Below are positions 50,707-58,962 of a stretch of 64,000 bases of DNA, one piece after another. The notes beneath the pieces are model-generated. The model was not told where the DNA came from. It did not search any database and worked only from the letters and a program-made list of their open reading frames with translations. Position 1 is the first letter of the stretch. Each line of letters opens with the position of its first letter. The DNA comes from JADZFO01 sp964512635 (GTDB lineage: Bacteria > 4484-113 > JAFGCY01), in contig CAZEJB010000016.1 of the NCBI GenBank assembly GCA_964512635.1, positions 15,220 through 79,219 on the forward strand, written 5' to 3'. The translations under genes and the position numbers were made by a program.

Positions 50707-51474
50707 CTAGAACTCCACCAGTGGGCCCAGCGTGCGCTGGGGGATCACCGTGTGCGGGATATGGCCGGTCTCGATGCGGCTGAAGGAGGCGCTGGCGCGC
50801 TCGGGGCTGTTGTTGTCGTCGGACAGGTGGCCCAGCAGCAGGCGCTGGGGCATGTGCCCAAGACCGGTGGCGAAGACCGCCGCCTGGTCGTTGCTGAGGT
50901 GGCCGTGGTTGCCGGAGATCCGGCGCTTGAGCACCTCGGGGTAGCGTCCCGCGGCCAGCATCCGCGGGCAGTGGTTCGACTCCAGCAGCAGGCAGTCGCA
51001 ATCGCCGAAGATTGCCGTGTGCTCAATCGCTGGCACGCCAAGGTCGGTCAGCAGGCCGATGCGCGCACCCGGGGCGTAGACCTTGTACATGAAGGTCGGG
51101 CTGCAGTCATGGCTGACCTGCACCGGCAGGATGTCGAGGTCGCGGTGCACAAACCCCGCGTCGGCATCAAGGGCAATCACCTCGGTATAGGGCGGGGCAA
51201 TCGCGCGCAGCTGGTTTACATGTGCCCGCGGGCAGTAGACCTTAAGCTGGTACTTGCGCAGAAGCACCTCGACCCCGCCGATGTGGTCGGAATGGGTATG
51301 GGTGATCACCAGGGACTCAAGCTGTCCCGGGTCGACGCCATGCTCGCGCAGACCGGCGGTGACGTACTTCAGCGGGATGCCGCAGTCGAAGAGCACCGAG
51401 CTGTGCGGACTGCCCAGCCAGGCGCAGTTACCGCGGCTGCCGGTGGAGATTACAAGGAAGCGGACGGAGGACAT
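50707..51474 (-). CDS. MBL-fold metallohydrolase (YycJ/WalJ type)
   Basis: A 255-residue metallo-beta-lactamase-fold enzyme. The N-terminal FLVISTGSRGNCAWLGSPHS is typical of YycJ/WalJ. The metal motif is THTHSDHIGG near 59-68, with later ligands in VSHDCSP, LLTDLG, and LESNHC, and GNHGHLSNDQA near 190-200. WalJ homologues are 5'-3' exonucleases implicated in DNA repair; that role fits the nearby mutL, dnaG and DnaQ-like genes but is inference. The length is normal. Confidence 0.86.
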   Translation of the reverse strand: MSSVRFLVISTGSRGNCAWLGSPHSSVLFDCGIPLKYVTAGLREHGVDPGQLESLVITHTHSDHIGGVEVLLRKYQLKVYCPRAHVNQLRAIAPPYTEVIALDADAGFVHRDLDILPVQVSHDCSPTFMYKVYAPGARIGLLTDLGVPAIEHTAIFGDCDCLLLESNHCPRMLAAGRYPEVLKRRISGNHGHLSNDQAAVFATGLGHMPQRLLLGHLSDDNNSPERASASFSRIETGHIPHTVIPQRTLGPLVEF

Positions 51475-51523
51475 AGGGCCGCAAAAGTATAGGCTGCGCC
51501 GGGCCTTAGGGCCGCATCCGCGC

Positions 51524-53983
51524 CTAAAGCGTGCCGGCCAGAACTTCCAGCTCGGCCCAGGCCTCGATGCTCGTCATGTTCTGTTCCAGTTCGCTGTAGA
51601 GCGCGTCAAGCTTGCTGCGCTGCTCGTCGATCTGCTCCTGCAGTCTGGCGATCTGGGTGAACTCGCCGCGGGCGTCGGCATCGCGCTGTTGCTGCTCGCA
51701 GGCCATGATCTGCTCCTCCCCGGCCTCGATCTGCGCCTCCATTTCCATGCCGCGCTTCTCCAGGCGCTGGAGCTGGCGGCGGCAGTACTGCGGCCGGGAG
51801 CAGCGTTCGGCGCGGGCCAGCTCAAGCAGGTGCTCCGGTGAGGGCAGACCAGCCCTGGCTGCGCCAGCGGGAGTAGCCCTGCTTGCTGTTGCCTGCTCGC
51901 GGCCAGGTGCTGCGGCCACCGCATTCCTATCCTCAAGCGGGACGGCTGGGCGCCGGGCTTCATCCGCCTGTGCGAGGCTGCTTTCCTTCCACTTCAGATA
52001 TTCGCTGTAATGGCCGCGGAAATAGACCTGGCCGAATCCGGGCCGCTCGGCTTGCAGGCGCGGATCTTGCGTCCGCCCATCAAGGGCCGTTTTTGAACTG
52101 TCACCCGGGGCGGGTCCGCCGGGAGCACGGGCGGACTCAAGGTCCGCTCCTGCAGGAGCGCGCTCAAAGATCAGCAGGCGGTCGCAAAGGCGTTCCAGCA
52201 GCGCACGGTCGTGCGTGACCATAATGATGGTGCCCTCATAGCCGAGCAGGAACTGCTCCAGGGCCTCCCGGGCATAGATATCAAGGTGGTTGGTCGGCTC
52301 GTCAAAGACCAGCACATTCGGCCGGCGGCGGAACAGCTTGGCCAGCGAGAGCCGTGAGCGCTCGCCGCCGGACAGCCCGCCGACATCCTTCATCACATCA
52401 TCGCCGGAGAATCCGAAGCGGGCGAGATACTCCCGCGCCCCGGAATCAGTGATCAGCGGATCGGCGCTGCGCAGCTCGGAGATCAGGTTCAGGCCGCGGC
52501 CGAGGTCGGCGCTGTCCTGGCTGAAGATGCCAAGCTCCACGTTGGAGCCCCAGGCGATCATGCCGTTAAGCGGTGCGAAGGCGCGGGTCAGCAGCTTGAG
52601 CAGGGTGGTCTTGCCGCAGCCGTTGGGGCCGACGATGCCAAGGCGCTCGGTGCGCATCACCTGAAAGTTGAGGCCGGCGATGGCGAGGCGTCCGGTTCTT
52701 GAATTGGGCTGTGACCTGACGTAATCCAGCGTGGGGTTTAGTGAGAGTGACGATCGCGCGGATTGTCCTGTATCCTGAGCCCTGTTCTCGGAGGAACTTC
52801 CACTGCGACTGTCGACTTTAGCTTCGGAGTTGCGACCAGCCGATCCAGGACTCAGGACTCGGGACTCAGGACTGTCAGTCGAAGACTCGTCCGTCACCTC
52901 ATCACGACGTCTCTCGTAGGCAAAGGCCAGGTCCTCCACCACCAGCACCTGCTCGCCGGTGCGCAGAGCCGGCTTGAGGATAAAGCTCATTGCCGGGTCG
53001 GAGCCCGGGGCTTCGAGACGCTCCATGCGCTGCAGGTGCGTGCGGCGGCCCTGGGCCTGTTTGGTGTTTTGACCGGCGATGTTGCGGCGGATGTACTCTT
53101 CCGTCCGCGCGATCTGCTCGCGCTGGGTCTCATACTGTTCGCGGGCCAGCTTGCGCCGGGCCTCGCGCTGTGGCAGGTACTTGCTGTAGTTACCGGGATA
53201 GCGGTACAGCACGCCGTTGTCGAGCTCCCACATGTGGTCGCAGAGCGCATCCAGCAGCCAGCGGTCGTGGCTGACCAGCAGCACACCGCAGTCGCCCCGC
53301 GCCGCTGGCAGGCCGGCCCCGGCGCTGCGGCCGGTCAGCGCCCGCAGCCAGTCGACCAGGAAGGCCTGCGAGTCAAGGTCCAGGTGGTTGGTTGGCTCGT
53401 CAAGGATGATGCAGTTCGCATCCGACAGCAGCTGCCGCGCCAGGCGGCCCTTTTGCAGCTGGCCGCCGGAGAGCTGGCCGATCGGCCGCCGGAATTGCTC
53501 GGGGGTGAAGGCGAGGCCCAGCAGCAGCCGCTCCACCATGTGCTCCCAGCCGTGGCCGCCGCGGTCCTCCAGCTCCTGCTGCGCGCGTCCCAGGCGGGCC
53601 AGCAGCAGCTCATGCGCAGCAGTTTCCGCTTCAGGGTCGACGCCGGGCTGGGGCCGGGCCAGCTCTTCGCTGAGCTTTGAAATCTGATGCTCCAGCTCGA
53701 TCAGCTCCGGTCGCCCGCCCTGGACATAGTCATACAGCGGCGTGGCCATATCGCCACCGGCGGCCTGGGCCACATGGGCAATCTTCGTCCCGCGGCTGCG
53801 CTGCAGGTTGCCGCTGTCGGGGTGCAGCTCGCCGATCAGCAGCTTCAGCAGCGTGGTCTTGCCACCGCCGTTAGCGCCGACCAGGCCGATCACGTTGCCG
53901 GGCTGCAGCGCGCCGGCGGCCTCAACGATGATGATCTCATCGCTGTAGCCGAAGCGCAGGCCGCTGAATTCAAGCAGGGACAC
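51524..53983 (-). CDS. ABC-F family ATPase with repeat-encoded insertions
   Basis: An 819-residue protein with two ABC domains and no membrane segment, as in translation-associated ABC-F proteins (Uup/EttA group). First domain: Walker A GLVGANGGGKTTLL, signature LSGGQLQKGRLARQ, Walker B CIILDEPTNHLD. Second: GIVGPNGCGKTTLL, LSGGERSRLSLAK, VLVFDEPTNHLD. A C-terminal coiled coil (about 745-800) is present. It is some 150-200 residues longer than usual. Part of the excess is repeat-encoded, at about 370-410 in the inter-domain linker and about 608-645 after the second ABC domain. GTG 53983 follows TAAGAT by 8 nt. Confidence 0.9.
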   Translation of the reverse strand: MSLLEFSGLRFGYSDEIIIVEAAGALQPGNVIGLVGANGGGKTTLLKLLIGELHPDSGNLQRSRGTKIAHVAQAAGGDMATPLYDYVQGGRPELIELEHQISKLSEELARPQPGVDPEAETAAHELLLARLGRAQQELEDRGGHGWEHMVERLLLGLAFTPEQFRRPIGQLSGGQLQKGRLARQLLSDANCIILDEPTNHLDLDSQAFLVDWLRALTGRSAGAGLPAARGDCGVLLVSHDRWLLDALCDHMWELDNGVLYRYPGNYSKYLPQREARRKLAREQYETQREQIARTEEYIRRNIAGQNTKQAQGRRTHLQRMERLEAPGSDPAMSFILKPALRTGEQVLVVEDLAFAYERRRDEVTDESSTDSPESRVLSPGSAGRNSEAKVDSRSGSSSENRAQDTGQSARSSLSLNPTLDYVRSQPNSRTGRLAIAGLNFQVMRTERLGIVGPNGCGKTTLLKLLTRAFAPLNGMIAWGSNVELGIFSQDSADLGRGLNLISELRSADPLITDSGAREYLARFGFSGDDVMKDVGGLSGGERSRLSLAKLFRRRPNVLVFDEPTNHLDIYAREALEQFLLGYEGTIIMVTHDRALLERLCDRLLIFERAPAGADLESARAPGGPAPGDSSKTALDGRTQDPRLQAERPGFGQVYFRGHYSEYLKWKESSLAQADEARRPAVPLEDRNAVAAAPGREQATASRATPAGAARAGLPSPEHLLELARAERCSRPQYCRRQLQRLEKRGMEMEAQIEAGEEQIMACEQQQRDADARGEFTQIARLQEQIDEQRSKLDALYSELEQNMTSIEAWAELEVLAGTL
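52056..52161. repeat. Palindromic repeat region inside the ABC-F gene
   Basis: Contains GGCGCGGATCTTGCGTCCGC and GGGCGGACTCAAGGTCCGC with TCCTGCAGGAGCGC. These are short imperfect palindromes of the same style as those in ileS. It encodes the stretch between LLIFERAP and GFGQVYFRGHYSEYL, absent from ordinary ABC-F proteins. Confidence 0.5.
52766..52880. repeat. Inverted heptad element inside the ABC-F gene
   Basis: Left arm TCCTGTA/TCCTGAG/CCCTGTT units, a centre with TTCGGAGTTGCG, and a right arm AGGACTC/AGGACTC/GGGACTC/AGGACTG (52845-52875). The unit sequence is the same as in the first mutL element. It lies in the inter-domain linker and is read in frame. Confidence 0.72.
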
Positions 53984-53991
53984 GGGGCGAT

Positions 53992-53997
53992 ATCTTA
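53992..53997 (-). promoter_or_regulatory. -10 box (TAAGAT) of the ABC-F gene
   Basis: On the minus strand TAAGAT is followed by 8 nt and GTG 53983. The box and next three bases (TAAGATATC) are identical to those before ispE. Confidence 0.38.
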
Positions 53998-54858
53998 GCC
54001 GCTTCGCTCGGCAATACGCGCTTCGATGGCTTCCAGGCGCTGCAACAGTTCGCTCTTTAGCTGGGCCAGCTCAACATCCAGCTTCTCGAAGCTGTCCCCT
54101 TGCTGTTCGCTCAGATCACTGCTCATCTCCTCTACGAAGACTGCGTTAAGCAGACTGAGCAGGATGATCCCGCCGGTGATTACGGCCAGCACGAAAAAGG
54201 CGCGGACGGCATGCGCGGCCCAGTAGCCGACGTCGCCGGCGATCAGGTCGGGCGTCTCAAACCAGCCTTCAACGGTGAAAACCGTGAACATGCTGTACAT
54301 GCTGACCAGAGGGTCACTGAACTTGGCCTGCGCCGGACTGCCGGGCTGGCCAAAAAGATAGGTTGCCGCAAGTCCGAAGATGAAGAGATAAAAGAGCATG
54401 GCCAGCATCACGCCGGCGCTCGCCCGCAGGGCGCGCTGGGCGCCGGCGACCAGGCGTTCCAGGCGCGGGATGAAACGCAGGGCGCGCATGAAGCGCGAGA
54501 GGCGGATCAGGCGGAGCAGCAGAACGGCCACAAAGCCCTGGCCCTGAGCCAGACCAAAGGGCACCAACAATGCCGGGAGGCTGAGTATTACCACGCTGAA
54601 GTCAAAGACATTCCAGGCCTGGCCAAAGTAGCCCCGTCGGCCCTGGAGTGCCAGCTTAAGTCCCAGCTCGAGGACAAAGAAAAGGATGCAGATGTAATCA
54701 ATGATCAACAGCCAGCGCCCCAGCGGGCTGGCATGTATCGCCGGAAAGGCGTCGAGAAAGAGCACCACGGCATTCAGCGTGATAAAGAAGAATGTTGTTC
54801 GCTCGCTGACAATGCTGTGGGCCAGATTGTGATAGCTGCGGTTTCCATCCTGGCTCAT
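53995..54858 (-). CDS. Bacterial voltage-gated sodium channel homologue (NaChBac-like)
   Basis: A 287-residue six-segment cation channel. The voltage sensor S4 has Arg at every third position: R116, R119, R122, R125 and R128. The pore selectivity filter is TVEGW at 195-199, close to TLESW of NaChBac and unlike the TVGYG of potassium channels, so sodium or calcium selectivity is expected. S6 is FFVLAVITGGIILLSLLNAVFVEE, followed by a C-terminal coiled coil (about 255-283), as in bacterial Nav tetramers. The Ser-to-Gly change next to the filter Glu is unusual. It ends just before the ABC-F start, on the same strand. Confidence 0.87.
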   Translation of the reverse strand: MSQDGNRSYHNLAHSIVSERTTFFFITLNAVVLFLDAFPAIHASPLGRWLLIIDYICILFFVLELGLKLALQGRRGYFGQAWNVFDFSVVILSLPALLVPFGLAQGQGFVAVLLLRLIRLSRFMRALRFIPRLERLVAGAQRALRASAGVMLAMLFYLFIFGLAATYLFGQPGSPAQAKFSDPLVSMYSMFTVFTVEGWFETPDLIAGDVGYWAAHAVRAFFVLAVITGGIILLSLLNAVFVEEMSSDLSEQQGDSFEKLDVELAQLKSELLQRLEAIEARIAERSG

Positions 54859-54928
54859 TCATTCAACTACCAGACTTTGGTCAAATCTGTTCTTTGCCGA
54901 CTGCACAGACTGGGCGGACCCCTGGCAG

Positions 54929-56761
54929 CTACTGCTGTCCTCCGCCGAGGCCGCGGATATCGCGGACCTGGCCCTTGAGGCGCATGATCTCCGCAAGCAG
55001 CTCCCTTTCCTGCGCCTCATCCTGGCGCGCACTGGCGCGCTGGAACAGGCTGGTCAGGCGCTGGACTTCACGCTCAAGGTACTGGTTACGGAAGCGCGCC
55101 AGCAGCAGCTCGTCGGAATCAGCCAGCGCCTCGCTGATATGCAGCTCGGCCAGCATGGCCGCCCAGCGCGGGTCGGTCAGCATCTCCTGGGCGCTGACGC
55201 CACCAGAACCCAGCAGCTCAAAAAGCTCTCGCAGGTCCCTGTCCTCAAACCAGGCACTCTGGGCCATCGCACGGCAAATGAAGCTGAACTGCTCACTGTC
55301 GCACAGCCGCCGGATAACCTCGCGTTCGATCACGCTGCCGCCCAGCAGCATGGCGCGCTGCTGGGTCTCGGCCTTTAGGCGGCCATAGCTCTGGGCCGCC
55401 TGGCCCCCCTCGCCCTGGCGCAGCGGTGTGCGGTGCTGGCTGCCGCCCGGTGCGCTTTGCAAAAGTGCCGTCACCTCCTGCGCGCCAAGGTTCAGCGCGC
55501 CGGCGATGTCGCGGATCGCCTCGTGGCGGATCAGCTCATCGGGCAGGCTGCGGTACAGGCCGGCCAGCTCGCCGACCCAGCGCCGCAGCGCCGCGCTGTC
55601 GGCCCGCGGGTTGGCCCGGCGCTGCTGGGCCAGCCAGAAGCGCAGCACGCTGTTTTCCTCGGCCTCGCTGAGCAGGCCCAGCCAGCGCTCGCGTCCGCCT
55701 TCGCCGCGGGCGATCTCGTCGGGGTCCTTGCCGCCTGAGATCGGCACCACCCGCGGGTTGTAGCCCGCGGCCAGGAAGAGCGCACCGGCGGACCAGGCCG
55801 CACGCTGGCCAGCCTCGTCACTGTCGAAGGCCAGGAAGAAATGCTCGGCGTACTTCTGCAGCAGCGCCACATGCTCGGCTGTCAGCGCCGTGCCGCATGA
55901 AGCGACGGCATTGCGCACACCGGCCTGGGCCAGGCCGATGACGTCCATATAGCCCTCGACCACGACGCAGCCCTCGTCCCGCAGCACGCCCTTGGCCCGG
56001 TCGAGGTTGTAAAGCGTGCGGCTCTTGTCATAGAGCGGCGTGTTGGAGACATTGAGGTACTTCGGGTTGTCCTCCGCCGCCAGCGCGCGACCGGCAAAGG
56101 CGATGATCCGCCCGGTGACCGCGCGGATGGGGAAGATCAGACGGTGGCGGAATGTGTCGTAAAAGCCCTGGCCCGCCGGACCGCCCTCGGCTGACTTGTC
56201 GCGGCTCTTGATCAGCCCCAGCTTGACCAGTTCCGCCGCCGAGGCCCCCTGGCCCAGCAACAGGTCGGTCAGCGCGGTCCACTCCCTCGGGGCATAGCCC
56301 AGGTCAAACTCGGTGATCGCGCTGTCGCTGATCCCGCGGCCGGCGAGGTAGTCCCGGGCCAGCGCTCCGGCGGGGCCGCGCAGCTGCTGGCGGAAGAACT
56401 TCGCCGCCGCATCGTTAAGCTCAAACAGGCGTTCCTTCTCGCCCCGGGCGGTGAAGCCGCCACGCTGGCCGCTGGCCCCCGGCTCATCGAGCGGCACGTT
56501 ATAGCGGCGGGCCAGGGTCTCCAGCGCGTCGCGGAACTCCAGGCCCTCGCGGCTCATGATGAACTGGATCGCGCCGCCGCCAGCGCCGCAGCCGAAGCAC
56601 TTGTAAACGCCCTTTTCGGCGTTGACGTAGAAGGAACTGGTCTTCTCGTTGTGGAAGGGGCAGCGGCCTTTCCACTCCTTGCCCGCGCGCGTCAGCGCCG
56701 TGTACTGGCCGATCAGCTCGACCAGGTCCACCCGCTGCAGCACGCGATCGCGAAGGTCCAT
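54929..56761 (-). CDS. dnaG: DNA primase
   Basis: DnaG makes RNA primers for replication. The 610-residue product has the zinc-binding domain CPFHNEKTSSFYVN with YKCFGCGAGG (about 34-63). The RNA polymerase core has FAGRALAAEDNPKYLNVSNT, the Toprim motif VVVEGYMDVIGLAQ, and LAFDSDEAGQRAA. The C-terminal helicase-binding part ends in a coiled region. The length is normal. rpoD and rpsU are not adjacent, unlike in many bacteria. ATG 56761 is 7 nt after TATAAC. Confidence 0.95.
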   Translation of the reverse strand: MDLRDRVLQRVDLVELIGQYTALTRAGKEWKGRCPFHNEKTSSFYVNAEKGVYKCFGCGAGGGAIQFIMSREGLEFRDALETLARRYNVPLDEPGASGQRGGFTARGEKERLFELNDAAAKFFRQQLRGPAGALARDYLAGRGISDSAITEFDLGYAPREWTALTDLLLGQGASAAELVKLGLIKSRDKSAEGGPAGQGFYDTFRHRLIFPIRAVTGRIIAFAGRALAAEDNPKYLNVSNTPLYDKSRTLYNLDRAKGVLRDEGCVVVEGYMDVIGLAQAGVRNAVASCGTALTAEHVALLQKYAEHFFLAFDSDEAGQRAAWSAGALFLAAGYNPRVVPISGGKDPDEIARGEGGRERWLGLLSEAEENSVLRFWLAQQRRANPRADSAALRRWVGELAGLYRSLPDELIRHEAIRDIAGALNLGAQEVTALLQSAPGGSQHRTPLRQGEGGQAAQSYGRLKAETQQRAMLLGGSVIEREVIRRLCDSEQFSFICRAMAQSAWFEDRDLRELFELLGSGGVSAQEMLTDPRWAAMLAELHISEALADSDELLLARFRNQYLEREVQRLTSLFQRASARQDEAQERELLAEIMRLKGQVRDIRGLGGGQQ

Positions 56762-56768
56762 CGCTGAG

Positions 56769-56774
56769 GTTATA
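56769..56774 (-). promoter_or_regulatory. -10 box (TATAAC) of dnaG, leaderless type
   Basis: On the minus strand TATAAC is followed by CTCAGCG (7 nt) and ATG 56761. No Shine-Dalgarno is seen. Confidence 0.48.
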
Positions 56775-56880
56775 TCTCAGGCGCCGCGCCGCCGACTTAT
56801 CAGCGGCCGTCCGGCACCGGAAAGCAGCCCGAAGCCTACATGCCGCCGGGGGCGGTCCTTGTGGTCTCCGGGGCTTCCAT

Positions 56881-57519
56881 TTATTCGCCGGCCTCGTCCT
56901 CGCCTTCAACGGGGCCGAAGGTCTGCTCGACCAGCATCATGCTGAGGTCTTCGGCGGCATACATGGTCTGCAGGGTCGATCCCGACCAGGTCAGCCAGAT
57001 CGAGTTGTGGTTCTCGTCGCCCAGCACATAGGACCCCGAGTTTTCATCTGCTTCTTCACTGCGGTCGGGGCCGCCGGGGAAGGCGTCAATCAGCAGAAGC
57101 TCAGGACTGTACTCGCCCTGCAGCACCGAGATGATGTCATAGGCATAGGCTTCGGCCTGCTCGCTGCTCAGCGCCTCATCCAGCACGCCCATGTCAACGA
57201 TGATCACTTCCAGCAGGCCCTCCGGGCCGTAGCCTACCGTCACCCGGGCATTGCGCACTCCCGACGGCATGGTCAGTTCATAGGTCGTTTCATACTCCAC
57301 CAGCTCGAGGTCGCCAAGAGTCTCGGACATGGGGCCGCTGAAGGTGGTATAGAAATCATCGCCTTCAGCCGGCATCGGCGTGCCCAGCGTCCAGCGGTCA
57401 AAGCCGGTGATGGCGGTGCTCTCGCCGGCGCGGGCGGGCGCGGCCAGCAGGGCGGCGAAGACGAGGGTGCAAAGACCCAGGCAAAGGCCCTGGACCAGAC
57501 GCGTGTTCAGGCGCGGCAT
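56881..57519 (-). CDS. Secreted acidic protein of unknown function
   Basis: A 212-residue protein with a Sec signal peptide (LCLGLCTLVFAALLAAPARA, cleavage near 31). The mature part is acidic, with ITGFDRWTLGTPMPAEGDDF at its start and VTVGYGPEGLLEVIIVD in the middle. The opening resembles that of the secreted protein at 12303-12974. CGGAG precedes the ATG, and the gene starts 11 bp after the membrane protein gene upstream, so the two form an operon. No domain is recognised. Confidence 0.7.
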   Translation of the reverse strand: MPRLNTRLVQGLCLGLCTLVFAALLAAPARAGESTAITGFDRWTLGTPMPAEGDDFYTTFSGPMSETLGDLELVEYETTYELTMPSGVRNARVTVGYGPEGLLEVIIVDMGVLDEALSSEQAEAYAYDIISVLQGEYSPELLLIDAFPGGPDRSEEADENSGSYVLGDENHNSIWLTWSGSTLQTMYAAEDLSMMLVEQTFGPVEGEDEAGE

Positions 57520-57530
57520 GTTGACTCCGG

Positions 57531-58757
57531 TTAGGTTTGGTGATTGATGATATCCCGCGGCGCGCGGCTGAGCAGCCAGTGCAGCGCGAGGAAGTACAGC
57601 CAGAAGTATATCGGCGAGATGAAGAACAGGATGTAGCCGAGCCAGGGCTGGATCGGGACAGTCAGCAGCGGGAAGGCGGTGATCTGCAGTAAGGTGCTGC
57701 CGCCAGACACCCCTGCAAGTGCACTCAGGTAGTAGGGCATGCTGCTCAGGGCCAGATAGATACCCCGCAGGCCCGCGATGACGTGTATGCTCGATTGGCC
57801 GTCGATGAAATCCAAAGTCCGGCTGCCCGCCACCCCGGCGCTTACCGAGAGATGCAGGAAGTTGCTGGTCATTTTTTCAATCAGCAGCGCTGCGCTGACG
57901 AGGACAAGGGGGGCCCTGGCGCCGGGACCTTGAAAGCGGCCCAGACACCAGATGGCCAGGGCCAGCAGTGCCAATCCATACAGCTGCGCACCGGGCGCAC
58001 CGAGATCCAGCCGCTGATACGGCAGCTGACGCATCTGAAATGTGTAGATTCCAGTGTATTGAAACAGATCACGCCAGAGATTGGACTCCGGCAGAAAGGC
58101 AAACACGCAAAGGGCAAGGCCCCAGCGCGGCGCCAGCAGCCAAACCGCAGTGCAGAACAGCAGGGGTAACACCACAGTTCCAAGCTGCTGCAGCAGGCCT
58201 ATCGGCCAAAAGCAGTATGCCCAGAGTGGAACGCTGACAGGAGAAATGGCCTGGTGAATGCCCGCCAGCAGCGTTTGAGCGGCAAGCAGCGGAATGAGAG
58301 CCGGGATGGCAAAGCGGCAGGCCGCCTCAAAGCGCAGAGGCAGGGACATATGAAGCCCCGGAGCTGCGGCATCTTCAAAGAAATCAACCAGTCGTCGGCT
58401 GGCCATCTGTGCGAGGAGCATCCATCCCCAGGCTACTGCCGCCGGCGCAAGGAAACGTCCAAAAGAATCGGCCAGTGACCACCACTCGCTCGGAACTCCC
58501 AGGAAAGTGCTGGAGCCCATGCCGGGTGAATAGGTCAGATGGCCGCCGGATTGCTGGATGTGAATGCTGAACAGGACGCTGATCAATGTCTGAATCAGGC
58601 AGCAAACAATGACCACCAGGCCCGGGCCGCGCCAGAAACGCTGGCGCTGGGGGCCAAGGCTGCGCAGGACGGCCCGGATCAGGGCGCTGTGGGCCCGCCG
58701 CGGCTCGGGCTCGCGCAGTTCAGCTGCGACGATTTGGCTTTCTTTGGCCGTTTCCAT
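57531..58757 (-). CDS. Polytopic membrane protein of unknown function
   Basis: A 408-residue protein with seven or so membrane segments: VVIVCCLIQTLISVLFSIHI, FLAPAAVAWGWMLLAQMAS, FAIPALIPLLAAQTLLAGI, LLQQLGTVVLPLLFCTAVWL, and the closing ILFFISPIYFWLYFLALHWL among them. Its layout and the ASRRLVDFF block after segment two resemble the protein at 20390-21439. ATG 58757 follows TAACAT by 7 nt; the upstream ATG 58766 lies inside that box. It forms an operon with the secreted protein downstream. Confidence 0.67.
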   Translation of the reverse strand: METAKESQIVAAELREPEPRRAHSALIRAVLRSLGPQRQRFWRGPGLVVIVCCLIQTLISVLFSIHIQQSGGHLTYSPGMGSSTFLGVPSEWWSLADSFGRFLAPAAVAWGWMLLAQMASRRLVDFFEDAAAPGLHMSLPLRFEAACRFAIPALIPLLAAQTLLAGIHQAISPVSVPLWAYCFWPIGLLQQLGTVVLPLLFCTAVWLLAPRWGLALCVFAFLPESNLWRDLFQYTGIYTFQMRQLPYQRLDLGAPGAQLYGLALLALAIWCLGRFQGPGARAPLVLVSAALLIEKMTSNFLHLSVSAGVAGSRTLDFIDGQSSIHVIAGLRGIYLALSSMPYYLSALAGVSGGSTLLQITAFPLLTVPIQPWLGYILFFISPIYFWLYFLALHWLLSRAPRDIINHQT

Positions 58758-58764
58758 GCTTCCC

Positions 58765-58770
58765 ATGTTA
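58765..58770 (-). promoter_or_regulatory. -10 box (TAACAT), leaderless type
   Basis: On the minus strand TAACAT is followed by GGGAAGC (7 nt) and ATG 58757. GGGAAG could also act as a very close ribosome site. Confidence 0.4.
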
Positions 58771-58796
58771 GCCTGACGCGGCAGGGCTGTCCTGTG

Positions 58797-58825
58797 TTGA
58801 CATTACTATGGCCCTTAGTTACACT
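58797..58825 (+). promoter_or_regulatory. Sigma-70 promoter of the S1-domain gene
   Basis: TTGACA (58797-58802), 17-nt spacer, TACACT (58820-58825): a near-consensus housekeeping promoter. It predicts a leader of about 130 nt before the ATG at 58963. Confidence 0.65.
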
Positions 58826-58946
58826 CTTCCTCCGCTGCGCGGATCGCGCGGCAACCGGGGCGCATGGTTTGCTTCTTCCGTTCCCACGGCCAGCATGCTT
58901 TTGCGTCTTTGGCTGCCGCATTTAGCCTCCGCGCAAGCCCCTGATG

Positions 58947-58957
58947 AAGGAGGTGAT
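58947..58957 (+). promoter_or_regulatory. Near-perfect Shine-Dalgarno of the S1-domain gene
   Basis: AAGGAGGTGAT is an 11-nt complement of the usual 16S rRNA 3' end, 5 nt before ATG 58963. It is by far the strongest ribosome site in the window. Confidence 0.8.
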
Positions 58958-58962
58958 ACGTA

